From NCBI RefSeq assembly GCF_002980525.1, contig NZ_PVBQ01000005.1:186001-250000 (forward strand): a DNA stretch of 64,000 bases. Direction: 5' to 3'. The notes beneath the pieces were generated by a model. The model saw only the letters and a program-made list of their open reading frames with translations, ran no database searches and was not told the DNA's origin. Positions 40,752 to 50,066 of this stretch are shown here, piece by piece. This DNA comes from Sphingobacterium haloxyli. Its GTDB lineage: Bacteria; Bacteroidota; Bacteroidia; Sphingobacteriales; Sphingobacteriaceae. The position numbers and the translations under genes are program-made. The first letter of the stretch is position 1, and each line of letters begins with the position of its first letter.

Positions 40752-41420
40752 ATGCTATATCTAGTACCTACGCCTATTGGTAATCTGGAAGATATGACCT
40801 TTCGGGCTATACGTATTTTGAAAGAGGTTGATTTAATATTGGCTGAGGACACCCGTACAAGCGCTCCCCTACTCAAACATTTTGGCATTGAGAAGAAGGT
40901 ATTTGCACATCATCAACATAACGAACATAAGGCTGTTGCCGAGATTATCCGATTTTTGAAAGAAGGACAACATGTAGCATTGATTTCTGATGCCGGAACA
41001 CCCGCCATCTCGGACCCCGGCTTTCTATTGGTAAGAGAAGCGATCAAGGAGGGCTTGGAGGTGCAATGCCTACCAGGTGCTACGGCTTTTGTGCCCGCAT
41101 TGGTCAACTCCGGGTTACCCAACGACAGATTCTGTTTTGAGGGATTCCTCCCTGTTAAAAAGGGACGTCAAACACGTTTAAAACAACTCGCAGAGGAGAA
41201 GCGGACTATGATTTTTTATGAGTCTCCTCATCGCATCCTCAAAACCATTGCAGAGTTTGCTGTATATTTTGGAGAAGAGAGAGAAGCTTCTATATCACGA
41301 GAACTCAGTAAGTTGTATGAGGAAACAGTTAGAGGTACGTTGGCAACGCTAAAATTACATTTTGAACAGCACCCTATTAAAGGAGAATTCGTATTTTGTG
41401 TAGCAGGAAGTGAGCTTTAA
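40752..41420 (+). CDS. rsmI: 16S rRNA 2'-O-ribose C1402 methyltransferase
   Basis: A 222-aa SAM-dependent tetrapyrrole-methylase-fold enzyme modifying C1402 of 16S rRNA. The start MLYLVPTPIGNLEDMTFRAI is diagnostic, followed by AEDTRTSAPLLKHFG, LISDAGTPAISDPGFLLV and the FYESPHRI motif. The ATG at 40752 is chosen; a TTG six bases upstream is also in frame. It leads an operon with a PH/SHOCT protein and lnt. Confidence 0.95.
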   Translation: MLYLVPTPIGNLEDMTFRAIRILKEVDLILAEDTRTSAPLLKHFGIEKKVFAHHQHNEHKAVAEIIRFLKEGQHVALISDAGTPAISDPGFLLVREAIKEGLEVQCLPGATAFVPALVNSGLPNDRFCFEGFLPVKKGRQTRLKQLAEEKRTMIFYESPHRILKTIAEFAVYFGEEREASISRELSKLYEETVRGTLATLKLHFEQHPIKGEFVFCVAGSEL

Positions 41421-41430
41421 AAATATAAAC

Positions 41431-42090
41431 ATGAGTGTAGATAAATTTATTCAGGATGGACAGGACGCCAAAGTGGTAGAAAGAATCCATGGTAAGATAC
41501 TCGATATGCTAACCGCGGGGGAGTTTATACAATATATCTCGCTGCAAAAGAAACCTGCGGTAACACTATTGCCGGACAGCATTGCCATCAGCAATAAGCG
41601 TATTTTCCTCTGCGAATTTACCAAACTGGGATTGGCAACGAATTTCGAAATTTTTTCTTGGGGTGATATCAAGGATATTGCTTTCAAAGAGGAAATTTTC
41701 GGGTCGAAAGTGACGGTAATACCCTTTACCGGTGAGAACCTGACTGTTGATTATATTCCAAAGGTGCAAGCCCGGAAATTGTATCAACTCATCAAAACAG
41801 CATTGGAGAATCCGATCGACAAAACGAACGAAGGACCTGCTCCTGCTGTGCAAGTACAAAAACCCGATGCGCATTTCGTCATACCGACGCAACCTGAGGT
41901 CGACCGACCCGCTACACCACCTGTTGCGGAAAAGCACACGGAGAAAGAAATAGCACAACAGGACAAGTCTGTTGTAGGAGACGATGAGCTGACGCAAAAG
42001 CTAAAAAAGCTCAAAACCTTATATGACCGACAGTTGATCACACAATCCGAATACGAGAATAAAAAACTAGAACTCTTATCACAACTCTAA
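41431..42090 (+). CDS. PH-domain and SHOCT-domain protein
   Basis: A 219-aa protein whose N-terminal half is a bacterial PH-like domain (about 25-125; LPDSIAISNKRIFLCEF, FEIFSWGDIKDIAFKEEIFG) and whose C-terminal 35 residues form a SHOCT helix pair (LTQKLKKLKTLYDRQLITQSEYENKKLELL). The middle is Pro-rich. Such proteins are thought to mediate oligomer or membrane contacts. It lies 10 bp after rsmI and 3 bp before lnt, so it is part of that operon. A membrane-associated role is an inference. Confidence 0.82.
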   Translation: MSVDKFIQDGQDAKVVERIHGKILDMLTAGEFIQYISLQKKPAVTLLPDSIAISNKRIFLCEFTKLGLATNFEIFSWGDIKDIAFKEEIFGSKVTVIPFTGENLTVDYIPKVQARKLYQLIKTALENPIDKTNEGPAPAVQVQKPDAHFVIPTQPEVDRPATPPVAEKHTEKEIAQQDKSVVGDDELTQKLKKLKTLYDRQLITQSEYENKKLELLSQL

Positions 42091-42093
42091 TTC

Positions 42094-43713
42094 GTGAAAA
42101 AAAATTACCTTTTAGCACTTTTAAGCGCAGTTATCTTATGGTTGGCTTGGCCACCGATCCCCTATAGCAGCCCCTTGTTATTTGTTGGTTTCGTACCATT
42201 GCTCATCGCTATTGAAAAGGTCATTAGAGGGAATTTCACCTACAAAGGCAAAAAGATTTTCTGGCTGAGCTTCTTAACAGGCTTCGTGTGGAACACTGCC
42301 TCTATTTATTGGGTATACAATGCGATGAATGCCTATTTACCATCTTATGTATCGATCCTCATCTCCCTTATACCTTTTGGACTTGCTCCGCTACTGATGG
42401 CTCTGGTTTTCCGGTTTTACTATCAATTGCGTAAAAAAACCGCTATAGGTTACAGTTTTATTGGGTTAGTCTCTTTTTGGTTGGGATACGAGTTTCTACA
42501 CCAATGGTGGGACCTAGCATTTCCCTGGATGACATTGGGAAATGGCTTTGCGAACTTCCACCAGCTGATCCAGTGGTATAGCTTTACAGGTGTTTTTGGT
42601 GGTACCGTATGGATTTGGGCGGTCAATTTATTGGTGTTTGTTTTGGTTTGGCAGAAACTCGCCAAGATCGAAGTCTATAATCCCAAAAGGCTTTCTATGG
42701 CTATTGCGGCCACTTTAATCGTACCCCTAACGGTCTCTGTTGTACAGTATCAGGCTTACACTGAGCACGTCAACCCATCGGAGGTTGTCGTGGTTCAACC
42801 GAATATCGACCCTTATGGAAAATTTGGGCCAATTCCGCCCTCAGCGCAGCTATCCACGTTACTGGAGTTATCGGAGCGTGTAGCCAAACCGAATACCGAG
42901 TTTTTCTTATGGCCGGAAACCGCACTTTCTTCCGAACGGGGAGGCATTGATGAAGAGCAGTTCAGAGCATATCCGGCGTACGAACGGGTTGTCAGTTTCC
43001 TTGATAAATACAAAAATGGTAACGTACTATCGGGTATAGAAAGTTACCGAATTTATAATCACGCAAAGACCGCTACCGCTAGAGATTTTGGAAACGGGGT
43101 TTTCCTCGACCCTTTTAATGCTGCCGTTTTGATAGATCAATCAAGTAAACTTCAATTTTATCATAAATCGAAGCTAGTCCCGGGTGTAGAACAGCTTCCT
43201 TTTGGCGAAACACTAAGTTTTATGAAGCCTCTTTTTGCGCATTTTGGTGGTTCCACTGGAGGTTATGGTAGTCAAAAAGAGCCATCGGTGTTCTACTCCC
43301 AAAGCGGTATTGGAGCTGCGCCGGTTATCTGCTATGAATCCATTTGGGGCGATTATGTAGCCGACTATATTCGGAAAGGCGCACAGTTTATAGCCATTGT
43401 AACGAACGATGGTTGGTGGGGCAATACGTCCGGAAAAGACCAGCATCTGCTTTATGCGAAACTACGAGCAATAGAAAACCGGCGTTGGGTAGCCCGTTCC
43501 GCGAACACGGGAATTTCCGGTTTCATTAACCAGCGCGGAGATATCGTTCAAAAAACAAGCTGGTGGACACCAGACGCCTTAACACAAGAAATCAACCTGA
43601 ACGAGGAGTTGACTTTTTACACCAAAAATGGTGATTTGGTGCTGTATTTGGCATTAGTCGGCAGCTTGCTTAGCGTATTTATGCTTTTTAGAAACCGAAA
43701 AATGAAAATATAA
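42094..43713 (+). CDS. lnt: apolipoprotein N-acyltransferase
   Basis: This 539-aa inner-membrane enzyme transfers an acyl chain to the N-terminus of lipoproteins. About six helices (1-215) precede a periplasmic nitrilase domain. The triad-like residues are visible: Glu in FLWPETALS, Lys in YHKSKLVPGVEQLPF and Cys in PVICYESIWGDYVADY. A GTG start at 42094 is used because no nearer ATG keeps the first helix. It is the last gene of the rsmI operon. Many lipoproteins in this window would be substrates. Confidence 0.94.
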   Translation: MKKNYLLALLSAVILWLAWPPIPYSSPLLFVGFVPLLIAIEKVIRGNFTYKGKKIFWLSFLTGFVWNTASIYWVYNAMNAYLPSYVSILISLIPFGLAPLLMALVFRFYYQLRKKTAIGYSFIGLVSFWLGYEFLHQWWDLAFPWMTLGNGFANFHQLIQWYSFTGVFGGTVWIWAVNLLVFVLVWQKLAKIEVYNPKRLSMAIAATLIVPLTVSVVQYQAYTEHVNPSEVVVVQPNIDPYGKFGPIPPSAQLSTLLELSERVAKPNTEFFLWPETALSSERGGIDEEQFRAYPAYERVVSFLDKYKNGNVLSGIESYRIYNHAKTATARDFGNGVFLDPFNAAVLIDQSSKLQFYHKSKLVPGVEQLPFGETLSFMKPLFAHFGGSTGGYGSQKEPSVFYSQSGIGAAPVICYESIWGDYVADYIRKGAQFIAIVTNDGWWGNTSGKDQHLLYAKLRAIENRRWVARSANTGISGFINQRGDIVQKTSWWTPDALTQEINLNEELTFYTKNGDLVLYLALVGSLLSVFMLFRNRKMKI

Positions 43714-43714
43714 T

Positions 43715-43851
43715 ACAGTTGCACTGTCCCTCCTTAACATCAAAGGTCGCATCCGAATGTTTTACAGCTGTACAAATTCATCCTTAGCACTACCCCAAAT
43801 GTAAAACATTCGAAGCGACGATTTTTTGCTTACTTTTTTCTAAAAAAAGTA
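43715..43851 (-). repeat. dispersed intergenic element, copy E
   Basis: Read on the minus strand: hairpin 43851-43831, arm GTCGCTTCGAATGTTTTACA (43819-43800), loop with ATTTGTACAGC (a variant of ATTTCTACA), returning arm TGTAAAACATTCGGATGCGAC (43766-43746), then the tail GTTAAGGAGGGACAGTGCAA. It occupies nearly the whole gap between lnt and the cysteine desulfurase. Confidence 0.78.
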
Positions 43852-43862
43852 CACATAATACG

Positions 43863-43870
43863 TATTTTTG
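43863..43870 (+). promoter_or_regulatory. -7 promoter box for the cysteine desulfurase
   Basis: TATTTTTG ends 4 bp before the ATG at 43875, so the transcript may begin at or near the start codon. Confidence 0.5.
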
Positions 43871-43874
43871 CCCC

Positions 43875-45011
43875 ATGCAAGTATATTTCGATAATGCCGC
43901 TACTACGCCACTAGATCCGGAGGTGATAAAAGTCATGACGGAAACCATGCAGGATCATTATGGCAACCCTTCTTCTATCCATGCACACGGTCGGCAGGCA
44001 AGAACCATCGTGGAAAAGGCAAGGAAAACGATAGCGAGTCTATTAAAGGCGTCACCGTCCGAAATATTCTTTACGTCCGGAGGTACCGAAGCAGATAATA
44101 TGGCTATCGTAAGATCAATCATTGACATGGGGATTACGCGCGCAATTACTTCACCTTTGGAACATCACGCGGTATTGCATACACTGGAAGATTTGGCGCA
44201 ACGCGGCGTTATACAATTGGATTTTGTACGAATAGACGAGCGAGGACATGTGGATCTGGCTCACTTGCGGGACTTGTTATCACAGCACCCGCGAACCTTT
44301 GTATCCTTGATGCACGCCAATAATGAAATCGGCACGTTAACAGACATCCGGACGGTTTCCGAAATATGCCAGGAGTTTAATGCGATCTTTCATTCGGATA
44401 CTGTACAGACCATGGGCCACTACGAGCACGACCTTTCTACTTTACATATCGATTTCCTTACAGGCGCCGCACATAAATTCCACGGTCCAAAAGGAGTTGG
44501 TTTTATATACATTAACGGAAAAAACAAAATTCGCCCGCTCATTTATGGCGGAGCCCAAGAGCGTAATATGCGTGGTGGGACAGAGAATGTCTACGGCATC
44601 GTCGGGTTGGCTAAGGCACTGGAAATGTGCTACCAAGACATGGAAACCCACCGGGCTTATATCCAAGACCTGAAAGATTATATGTGTACGGAGCTGCGAA
44701 AGAATATCCCCCAGATTACCTTCAATGGTGATATAACGAGCGCGGGTTCGCTTTACACCGTCTTAAATGTGTCACTTCCTTGTGCGGAAATTGCGGATAT
44801 GTTGCTATTTAGTCTTGACATTGCGGGCATCTCTGCCTCAGGAGGAAGTGCATGCAGCTCCGGTTCCCAAATCGGCAGCCACGTGCTCCAAGCTTTAGGG
44901 GGCGATCCAGACAAACCATCTGTACGATTTTCATTCTGCAAATACAATACAAAAGAGGAGGTTGATTTTGTGGTTAAAAAATTAACAGAGATTTGCGAAG
45001 CGCGCGGGTAA
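43875..45011 (+). CDS. cysteine desulfurase (IscS/NifS-like)
   Basis: A 378-aa PLP enzyme releasing sulfur from cysteine for iron-sulfur cluster or thio-nucleoside biosynthesis. Visible: GGTEADNMAI, the PLP-binding FHSDTVQTMGH and TGAAHKFHGPKGVGF (the PLP Lys in HKF), and the catalytic Cys in SGGSACSSGSQIGSHVL. Length and motifs fit the NifS/IscS group rather than SufS. No isc operon is adjacent, so whether it serves iron-sulfur assembly or tRNA thiolation is open. Confidence 0.92.
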   Translation: MQVYFDNAATTPLDPEVIKVMTETMQDHYGNPSSIHAHGRQARTIVEKARKTIASLLKASPSEIFFTSGGTEADNMAIVRSIIDMGITRAITSPLEHHAVLHTLEDLAQRGVIQLDFVRIDERGHVDLAHLRDLLSQHPRTFVSLMHANNEIGTLTDIRTVSEICQEFNAIFHSDTVQTMGHYEHDLSTLHIDFLTGAAHKFHGPKGVGFIYINGKNKIRPLIYGGAQERNMRGGTENVYGIVGLAKALEMCYQDMETHRAYIQDLKDYMCTELRKNIPQITFNGDITSAGSLYTVLNVSLPCAEIADMLLFSLDIAGISASGGSACSSGSQIGSHVLQALGGDPDKPSVRFSFCKYNTKEEVDFVVKKLTEICEARG

Positions 45012-45022
45012 AAAGAAAGAGG

Positions 45023-45442
45023 TCAATTAACAAAACGGAGTATATAACGCTCCGCTAATTCTCCCCTGATTTCTTTTCCGGACAAATCTAGTTGCCGTAG
45101 CTGATCGGCCTCCACTTTATATTTGTAGTCCAATCCCTCTAAATCAAGTTCGCCGTCCCTCAACTCCCAGGTACCGGTTTTTGAAAAGGGCTCAGCACTT
45201 TTTCCCACGTATATATACTTTAGGGTATAGGCTTTATCGTTTGCCAATGTCAAAGATGTCATAATCGCATCACAATCTGTGCAGGGGAGATTACCCTGAT
45301 AAGTTCCTACTAGTCTGCCCTCGGTTAGCTTACCAAACTTATTGTTTTCTATACTAGCATTCGTTCGGCTATTCACACAACCGGTTATAAAAAAAAGCCC
45401 CAGCAACGAAAAGAGTCCATATATATATATACAATAGCGCAT
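45023..45442 (-). CDS. nlpE: NlpE-like copper-resistance lipoprotein
   Basis: A 139-aa lipoprotein (lipobox FFITGC, Cys22) with an NlpE-type N-terminal domain: GTYQGNLPCTDCDAIMTSLTL, where the conserved CxxC (CTDC) is present. In Enterobacteria NlpE senses surface contact and copper and activates Cpx; here no Cpx genes are adjacent. The ATG at 45442 is used. An upstream GTG is less likely because the signal peptide begins with MRYC. It is convergent with the cysteine desulfurase and follows the TPR gene on the same strand. Confidence 0.82.
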   Translation of the reverse strand: MRYCIYIYGLFSLLGLFFITGCVNSRTNASIENNKFGKLTEGRLVGTYQGNLPCTDCDAIMTSLTLANDKAYTLKYIYVGKSAEPFSKTGTWELRDGELDLEGLDYKYKVEADQLRQLDLSGKEIRGELAERYILRFVN

Positions 45443-45510
45443 GACATCTGATTTGCTAAAGGACTGCAAAAAAGATACCACAAAACGCCTCTGCCGTCTT
45501 ATTTAACGTT

Positions 45511-45849
45511 TTAGTCGTCCCAGTCCTCGTCCGCTATCCCCATGGCCAGATTATAAGCCGCTAAAAGTTCATTGTAAGCGTGACGGTTCCGTAGTCGTTG
45601 CGCTACTTCCATCCCCAGATTATAGGTCTCCAAAGCTTCCTCTTTCCTCCCCTGCTCTTCTAGGAACTTTGCAAAATGATAATATGTCCCAACGTAGTCT
45701 GGATGGTTCGCCCGCAGGTCTTGGAAGCCGGCGAGTGTGTTTTCATTATCGCCCAATTTTTTATACTCCATGGTTATGGCGTATTTTAGGAAGGGGTCGT
45801 TAGGGCTATCTTTTAAAAACTCTTGTAATTCTTCTAGTCTGTTGCGCAT
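45511..45849 (-). CDS. TPR-like small protein
   Basis: A 112-aa protein made of about two to three helical repeats with TPR-style spacing (NDPFLKYAITMEYKKLGDNENTLAGFQDL, then GTYYHFAKFLEEQGRKEEALETYNLGM). It lacks a signal peptide, suggesting a cytoplasmic scaffold. A TAGGTTTG -7 box with TTG 20 bp further upstream precedes the ATG (45858-45888). It is the nearest gene to the nlpE-like gene on the same strand with a 68-bp gap. No partner is evident. Confidence 0.78.
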   Translation of the reverse strand: MRNRLEELQEFLKDSPNDPFLKYAITMEYKKLGDNENTLAGFQDLRANHPDYVGTYYHFAKFLEEQGRKEEALETYNLGMEVAQRLRNRHAYNELLAAYNLAMGIADEDWDD

Positions 45850-45857
45850 GATAAAAA

Positions 45858-45888
45858 CAAACCTAAATAAATTCTATTTTATATGCAA
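45858..45888 (-). promoter_or_regulatory. promoter of the TPR gene
   Basis: On the minus strand TTG (45888-45886) and TAGGTTTG (45865-45858) are 20 bp apart, the standard Bacteroidota spacing, 8 bp from the ATG. The rest of the 45.85-46.15 kb gap holds imperfect GAGCAT/ATGCTC inverted repeats. Confidence 0.6.
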
Positions 45889-46091
45889 TATAATTGCGTG
45901 AGCATATGAAATGAATTATTCATGCTCGTATGCTTTCAAAGGAATTCATGAGCACTACGTGGTTTATTTCGCTCTCCTCTGCCATTGAAAAATAATTTTA
46001 TAGAGGAAAAGTAGGAATAGTTATACAAAACAAAATACTATGCTAGCATACAAAAATGACAATTTACTGACGGCTAATACGAATTCACATC

Positions 46092-46122
46092 TTGTTTTTG
46101 GTTATTGAAATTGATAGGTTTG
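46092..46122 (+). promoter_or_regulatory. promoter of etfBA
   Basis: TTG (46092-46094) and TAGGTTTG (46115-46122) are 20 bp apart, 25 bp before the etfB ATG. Confidence 0.6.
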
Positions 46123-46147
46123 TGTTAAGGCTAAAAAAGATACTCCA

Positions 46148-46885
46148 ATGAAGATACTTGTATGTATAAGCAATGTGCCGGATACAACATCCAAAATCAC
46201 ATTTACGGATAATAATACGGCATTCAATACCACTGGAATTCAATACATTATTAATCCTTATGATGAGATTGCTTTGGCTAGAGCTGTGGAGCTTGCCGGC
46301 AATGGACAGGGTGCTATAACGGTTATCCATGTTGGAGAAGCCGCAGCTGACCCTACCATCAGAAAAGCATTGGCAATCGGTGCAGATGCTGCTGTGCGCG
46401 TAGATGCGCATCCGCGTGATGCTTGGTTTGTCGCGAATCAAATCGCTTCTTATGCAAAAACGCAAGACTTTGATCTTATCTTGACAGGCCGCGAGTCTAT
46501 CGATTTTAATGGCAGCCTCGTGCAGGGATACATAGCCGAGTTGTTGAATATTCCCTCCATATCGATTGCTAAAAAGTTGGGTATCGATGGCAAAAGCGCC
46601 ACAGTGGAACGTGAAATAGAGGGAGGTAAGGAAGTAAACCAAGTCCCGTTACCTGCCGTGGTTGGGACAGCGGAAGGGGTTGCTGAACCTAAGATCCCGA
46701 ATATGCGCGGGATTATGGGGGCAAGGTCAAAACCGCTTGAAATTATAGCGGCCGTTGATGTACCTGTGCTATCTCAAATAACCCACTACGACACGCCTCC
46801 TCCTCGGGGTAACGTCAAACTTGTTGACAAGGACGACATCGCGCAGCTGGTTGAGTTGTTGCACAGCGAGGCAAAAGTTATATAA
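46148..46885 (+). CDS. etfB: electron transfer flavoprotein beta subunit
   Basis: This 245-aa ETF beta subunit binds AMP and, with the alpha subunit, carries electrons from acyl-CoA dehydrogenases. It starts MKILVCISNVPDTTSKITF, with NPYDEIALARAVELA, the nucleotide segment LTGRESIDFNGSLVQGYIAELL and the C-terminal LPAVVGTAEGVAEPKIPNMRGIM. The length is normal. It is followed by etfA with a 21-bp gap, and preceded by its own promoter. Confidence 0.95.
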   Translation: MKILVCISNVPDTTSKITFTDNNTAFNTTGIQYIINPYDEIALARAVELAGNGQGAITVIHVGEAAADPTIRKALAIGADAAVRVDAHPRDAWFVANQIASYAKTQDFDLILTGRESIDFNGSLVQGYIAELLNIPSISIAKKLGIDGKSATVEREIEGGKEVNQVPLPAVVGTAEGVAEPKIPNMRGIMGARSKPLEIIAAVDVPVLSQITHYDTPPPRGNVKLVDKDDIAQLVELLHSEAKVI

Positions 46886-46906
46886 ACCTTCATTAAAGCG
46901 CTTATT

Positions 46907-47881
46907 ATGGCAATCTTAGTATATATCGAAAACACAGCGGGAGCATTTAAAAAGTCTGGATACGAGGCGGTTTCCTATGCAAAAGCTATCGGAGACTTGA
47001 CCGGTCAGCCTGTACACGCCCTTAGCATCGGAAAGGTCGATGCCGCGTCCTTACAACATATCGGCCGCTATGGAGTAAGCAAAGTGCTAGAGGTGAATAC
47101 CGAACAGCTCCATCAATTCGTCAATCAAGCGTATGCCGCTGTTATCGCAGAGGTAGCAAAAAAAATACAGGCAACAACCATCGTGCTGTCTAATTCCTTC
47201 AGTGGGAAAGGACTAGCTCCGCGCGTTGCAGCTAAATTAAACGCTGCACTTGCTGACGGCGCTGTTACACTTCCCACGATCGAAGGTGATATTTGGGAGA
47301 TTAAAAAGTCTGCATTCTCGGGTAAAGCTATTGCAACACAGGAGCTCACGGCTCCCGTCAAAGTAATCGCTTTGACGCCAAACGCCATGGAGGCCGTGGA
47401 ATCACCGACAACCGTCGAAATCGAACTATTCCAACCATCGGTTTCAGCGAGCGATTTATCTACGGTAATCAACGATATTGTGCAAGCCACGGACAAAATA
47501 CCGTTGCCTGAAGCGAATATCGTCGTATCTGCAGGCCGGGGTTTAAAGGGTCCTGAAAACTGGAGAATGATTGAGGAATTGGCCGACGTGTTGGGTGCAG
47601 CTACAGCCTGTTCTAAGCCGGTATCCGACGCGGGCTGGCGCCCACATGAGGAACATGTGGGACAGACAGGGTTGGCCGTAAGTCCAAATTTATATATTGC
47701 TATTGGTATCTCCGGGGCGATCCAGCACCTTGCTGGTGTAAGTTCATCTAAAACTATCGTTGTGATTAACAATGACCCCGAAGCACCTTTCTTTAAAGTC
47801 GCCGATTACGGCATCGTGGGGGATGCATTTGATATCGTCCCTAAACTCATCGATGCCTTCAAAGCATATAAGAATCACTAA
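46907..47881 (+). CDS. etfA: electron transfer flavoprotein alpha subunit
   Basis: A 324-aa ETF alpha subunit binding FAD through the C-terminal fold (VVSAGRGLKGPENWRMIEELADVLGAATACSKPVSDAGW, GQTGLAVSPNLYIAIGISGAIQHLAG, VVINNDPEAPFFKVADYGIVGD). It forms the ETF heterodimer with the upstream beta subunit for fatty acid or amino acid oxidation. An intrinsic terminator follows at 47905-47944. Confidence 0.96.
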   Translation: MAILVYIENTAGAFKKSGYEAVSYAKAIGDLTGQPVHALSIGKVDAASLQHIGRYGVSKVLEVNTEQLHQFVNQAYAAVIAEVAKKIQATTIVLSNSFSGKGLAPRVAAKLNAALADGAVTLPTIEGDIWEIKKSAFSGKAIATQELTAPVKVIALTPNAMEAVESPTTVEIELFQPSVSASDLSTVINDIVQATDKIPLPEANIVVSAGRGLKGPENWRMIEELADVLGAATACSKPVSDAGWRPHEEHVGQTGLAVSPNLYIAIGISGAIQHLAGVSSSKTIVVINNDPEAPFFKVADYGIVGDAFDIVPKLIDAFKAYKNH

Positions 47882-47904
47882 ACAAACAATTGAAACAAAG
47901 TGAA

Positions 47905-47944
47905 ATGGTCGGGTTGTAAGGGATTACACCCGATCATTTTTTTT
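47905..47944 (+). terminator. intrinsic terminator after etfA
   Basis: ATGGTCGGGTTGTAA pairs with TTACACCCGATCAT and runs into eight Ts. Confidence 0.85.
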
Positions 47945-48001
47945 AAGGTTTTTATTTTGTCTCGAATATTTACATATTTGTATATAGTTTAGGCATTAAG
48001 A

Positions 48002-48628
48002 ATGAAGAAAATCAAATTAGATATCGTGGGGTTGTCGTACAGTCAAACGCAATCTGGTGCTTACGCACTGGTTCTAGGGGAGATGGGGGGTAATCGACGG
48101 TTGCCTATTATCATTGGGGGGTTCGAAGCGCAAGCAATCGCCGTAGAAATCGAAAAAATGCAACCGAGCCGCCCCTTGACGCATGATCTCTTCAAAACTT
48201 TTGCTGACAATTTTCAAATCAATATCCAAGAAGTCCTGATATACAACTTGGTAGATGGCATTTTCTTCGCAAAGCTGGTCTGCTCTAACGGGGATAAAAC
48301 TTTCGATATCGACTCTCGGACTTCCGATGCGGTCGCGTTAGCGGTACGTTTTGGTGCACCCATATATGTGTACGATTTTATTATGGATGCTGCAGGTATT
48401 GTTATTGAAAGCAACGACTTCGCTTTTTTAGAGAACCTGGAGGGGCTTCACAAAGAAAACACGATGACGAGTGCAGCATCGACCGAAAAAGAAAATGCGC
48501 CAACGTCGCCCTATCGTACTATGAGTAACGAACAGCTTGAGATGAATCTTAAGAAAGCAATCGAAGCAGAACAATATGAGACGGCGGCAAAAATACGAGA
48601 CGAAATCGACAGACGAAAAAACGGGTAA
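48002..48628 (+). CDS. bifunctional nuclease (BFN) family protein with UVR motif
   Basis: A 208-aa protein with a DUF151/BFN domain at 1-140 (VGLSYSQTQSGAYALVLGE, RRLPIIIGGFEAQAIAVEIE, DSRTSDAVALAVRFGAPIYV) and a C-terminal UvrB/UvrC-type helix (NEQLEMNLKKAIEAEQYETAAKIRDEIDRR). BFN proteins have DNase/RNase activity in plants, with bacterial roles unclear. The 37-bp gap to the nucleoside permease suggests cotranscription. The nuclease activity is inferred from the family only. Confidence 0.85.
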   Translation: MKKIKLDIVGLSYSQTQSGAYALVLGEMGGNRRLPIIIGGFEAQAIAVEIEKMQPSRPLTHDLFKTFADNFQINIQEVLIYNLVDGIFFAKLVCSNGDKTFDIDSRTSDAVALAVRFGAPIYVYDFIMDAAGIVIESNDFAFLENLEGLHKENTMTSAASTEKENAPTSPYRTMSNEQLEMNLKKAIEAEQYETAAKIRDEIDRRKNG

Positions 48629-48665
48629 TTTAATCACGTAACTATCTAACGACATAAACGTTTTT

Positions 48666-50030
48666 ATGCCTATTAAATTTCGGTTGACCATTGTAAGCTT
48701 CTTCCAATTTTTTGTATGGGGAGCTTGGTTAATTACCATCGCCAATTATTGGTTTGGCACCAAGCAATGGGATGGCACCCAGTTCGGCGCCATTTTCTCA
48801 ACGATGGGTATCGCATCCATCTTTATGCCTACCCTGATGGGCATCTTGGCCGACCGGTGGATAAACGCGGAGAAACTATACAGCTTGCTACATGTGCTGT
48901 ACGCAATGACACTCTTTTATCTTCCACAGGTCGATAATCCGCAGACATTTTTTTATGTTATGCTATTGGCCATGTGTTTCTATATGCCCACACTCGCACT
49001 ATCCAATTCCATTTCTTATACGACACTTGTGGCAAGCGGATATGACGTGGTCAAGGTTTTCCCACCTATACGTGTGTGGGGAACGATAGGTTTTATAGCC
49101 GCGATGTGGGTCGTGAATTTAACGGGTAATAAGGCGACAGCTTATCAGTTTTACATCGCGGGGATCGCTGCTATGGGATTAGGCCTCTACGCTTTGACGC
49201 TGCCTAAATGTCCTCCTAAAAACCGTCAATCCCGAGAGAAGCAGTCCTGGACGGAAATAATCGGGCTGGATTCATTTAAACTGTTTGCAGATTACAAGAT
49301 GGCTGTTTTTTTCATCTTCTGTATGTTTTTGGGAGGTGCTCTACAACTGACGAATGCTTATGGTGATGTATTTTTGGATGAATTCAAGTTTTTCCCAAAA
49401 TACGCCGACTCTTTCGCTATCAAGTATTCTACGCTCATTATGTCCATTTCACAAATTTCGGAAACGCTCTTCATCCTAGCTATTCCATTTTTCTTGAAAC
49501 GATTTGGCATCAAAACGGTGATGCTCATCGCCATGTGGGCGTGGGTAGCTCGATTTGGATTGTTTGCATTCGGCGACCCCCACGCGGGCTTATGGATGAT
49601 CATCCTCTCTTGCATTGTTTATGGAATGGCATTTGATTTTTTCAATATATCGGGATCCTTATTTGTTGAAAAGTCTACAACCGCGCATATCCGTAGCGCT
49701 GCTCAAGGTCTATTTATGATGATGACCAATGGTTTCGGAGCGATATTGGGCAGCTTAATCTCTGGGTGGATGATAGACCAATACTTTACCCTACAGTTTT
49801 CATCACTGGAAACATTGGCCACCTACCTCCAAACAGAAACTTCCAATAGCACCTTGCTCGGATTTATATCGTCACGCGGAATATCAATACTACCTAATGG
49901 CCTACTAAGTGAAAATGTATTGCTGAAAGATTGGCGTCATATATGGCTAGCTTTTGCCGGCTATACATTGATAGTCGCTATTTTGTTTAACTTTTTATTC
50001 AAGCACAGACACGACCGTTCAACTGGCTGA
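48666..50030 (+). CDS. nucleoside permease (NHS family, NupG-like)
   Basis: A 454-aa polytopic transporter with about 12 helices and the NHS signature near the start (FRLTIVSFFQFFVWGAWLITIANYW) and AMTLFYLP, plus the conserved SIS YTTL block (NSISYTTLVASG). The family imports nucleosides using a proton gradient. The 37-bp gap from the BFN gene and 36 bp to the MscS gene suggest a local run of coexpressed genes. The substrate range cannot be fixed from sequence. Confidence 0.9.
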   Translation: MPIKFRLTIVSFFQFFVWGAWLITIANYWFGTKQWDGTQFGAIFSTMGIASIFMPTLMGILADRWINAEKLYSLLHVLYAMTLFYLPQVDNPQTFFYVMLLAMCFYMPTLALSNSISYTTLVASGYDVVKVFPPIRVWGTIGFIAAMWVVNLTGNKATAYQFYIAGIAAMGLGLYALTLPKCPPKNRQSREKQSWTEIIGLDSFKLFADYKMAVFFIFCMFLGGALQLTNAYGDVFLDEFKFFPKYADSFAIKYSTLIMSISQISETLFILAIPFFLKRFGIKTVMLIAMWAWVARFGLFAFGDPHAGLWMIILSCIVYGMAFDFFNISGSLFVEKSTTAHIRSAAQGLFMMMTNGFGAILGSLISGWMIDQYFTLQFSSLETLATYLQTETSNSTLLGFISSRGISILPNGLLSENVLLKDWRHIWLAFAGYTLIVAILFNFLFKHRHDRSTG

Positions 50031-50048
50031 TTTTCGCGCTTTTTTCTG

Positions 50049-50056
50049 TACATTTG
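50049..50056 (+). promoter_or_regulatory. -7 promoter box for the MscS gene
   Basis: TACATTTG lies 10 bp before the ATG at 50067, so the channel gene probably has its own promoter. Confidence 0.5.
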
Positions 50057-50066
50057 TCCGCTGAAT

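Noticed and set aside
46085..46642. 185-codon minus-strand frame opposite etfB
   Set aside because: Antisense shadow of a conserved gene, with no signal, family or promoter.
47125..47772. 215-codon minus-strand frame opposite etfA
   Set aside because: Antisense shadow; etfA on the plus strand is unambiguous.
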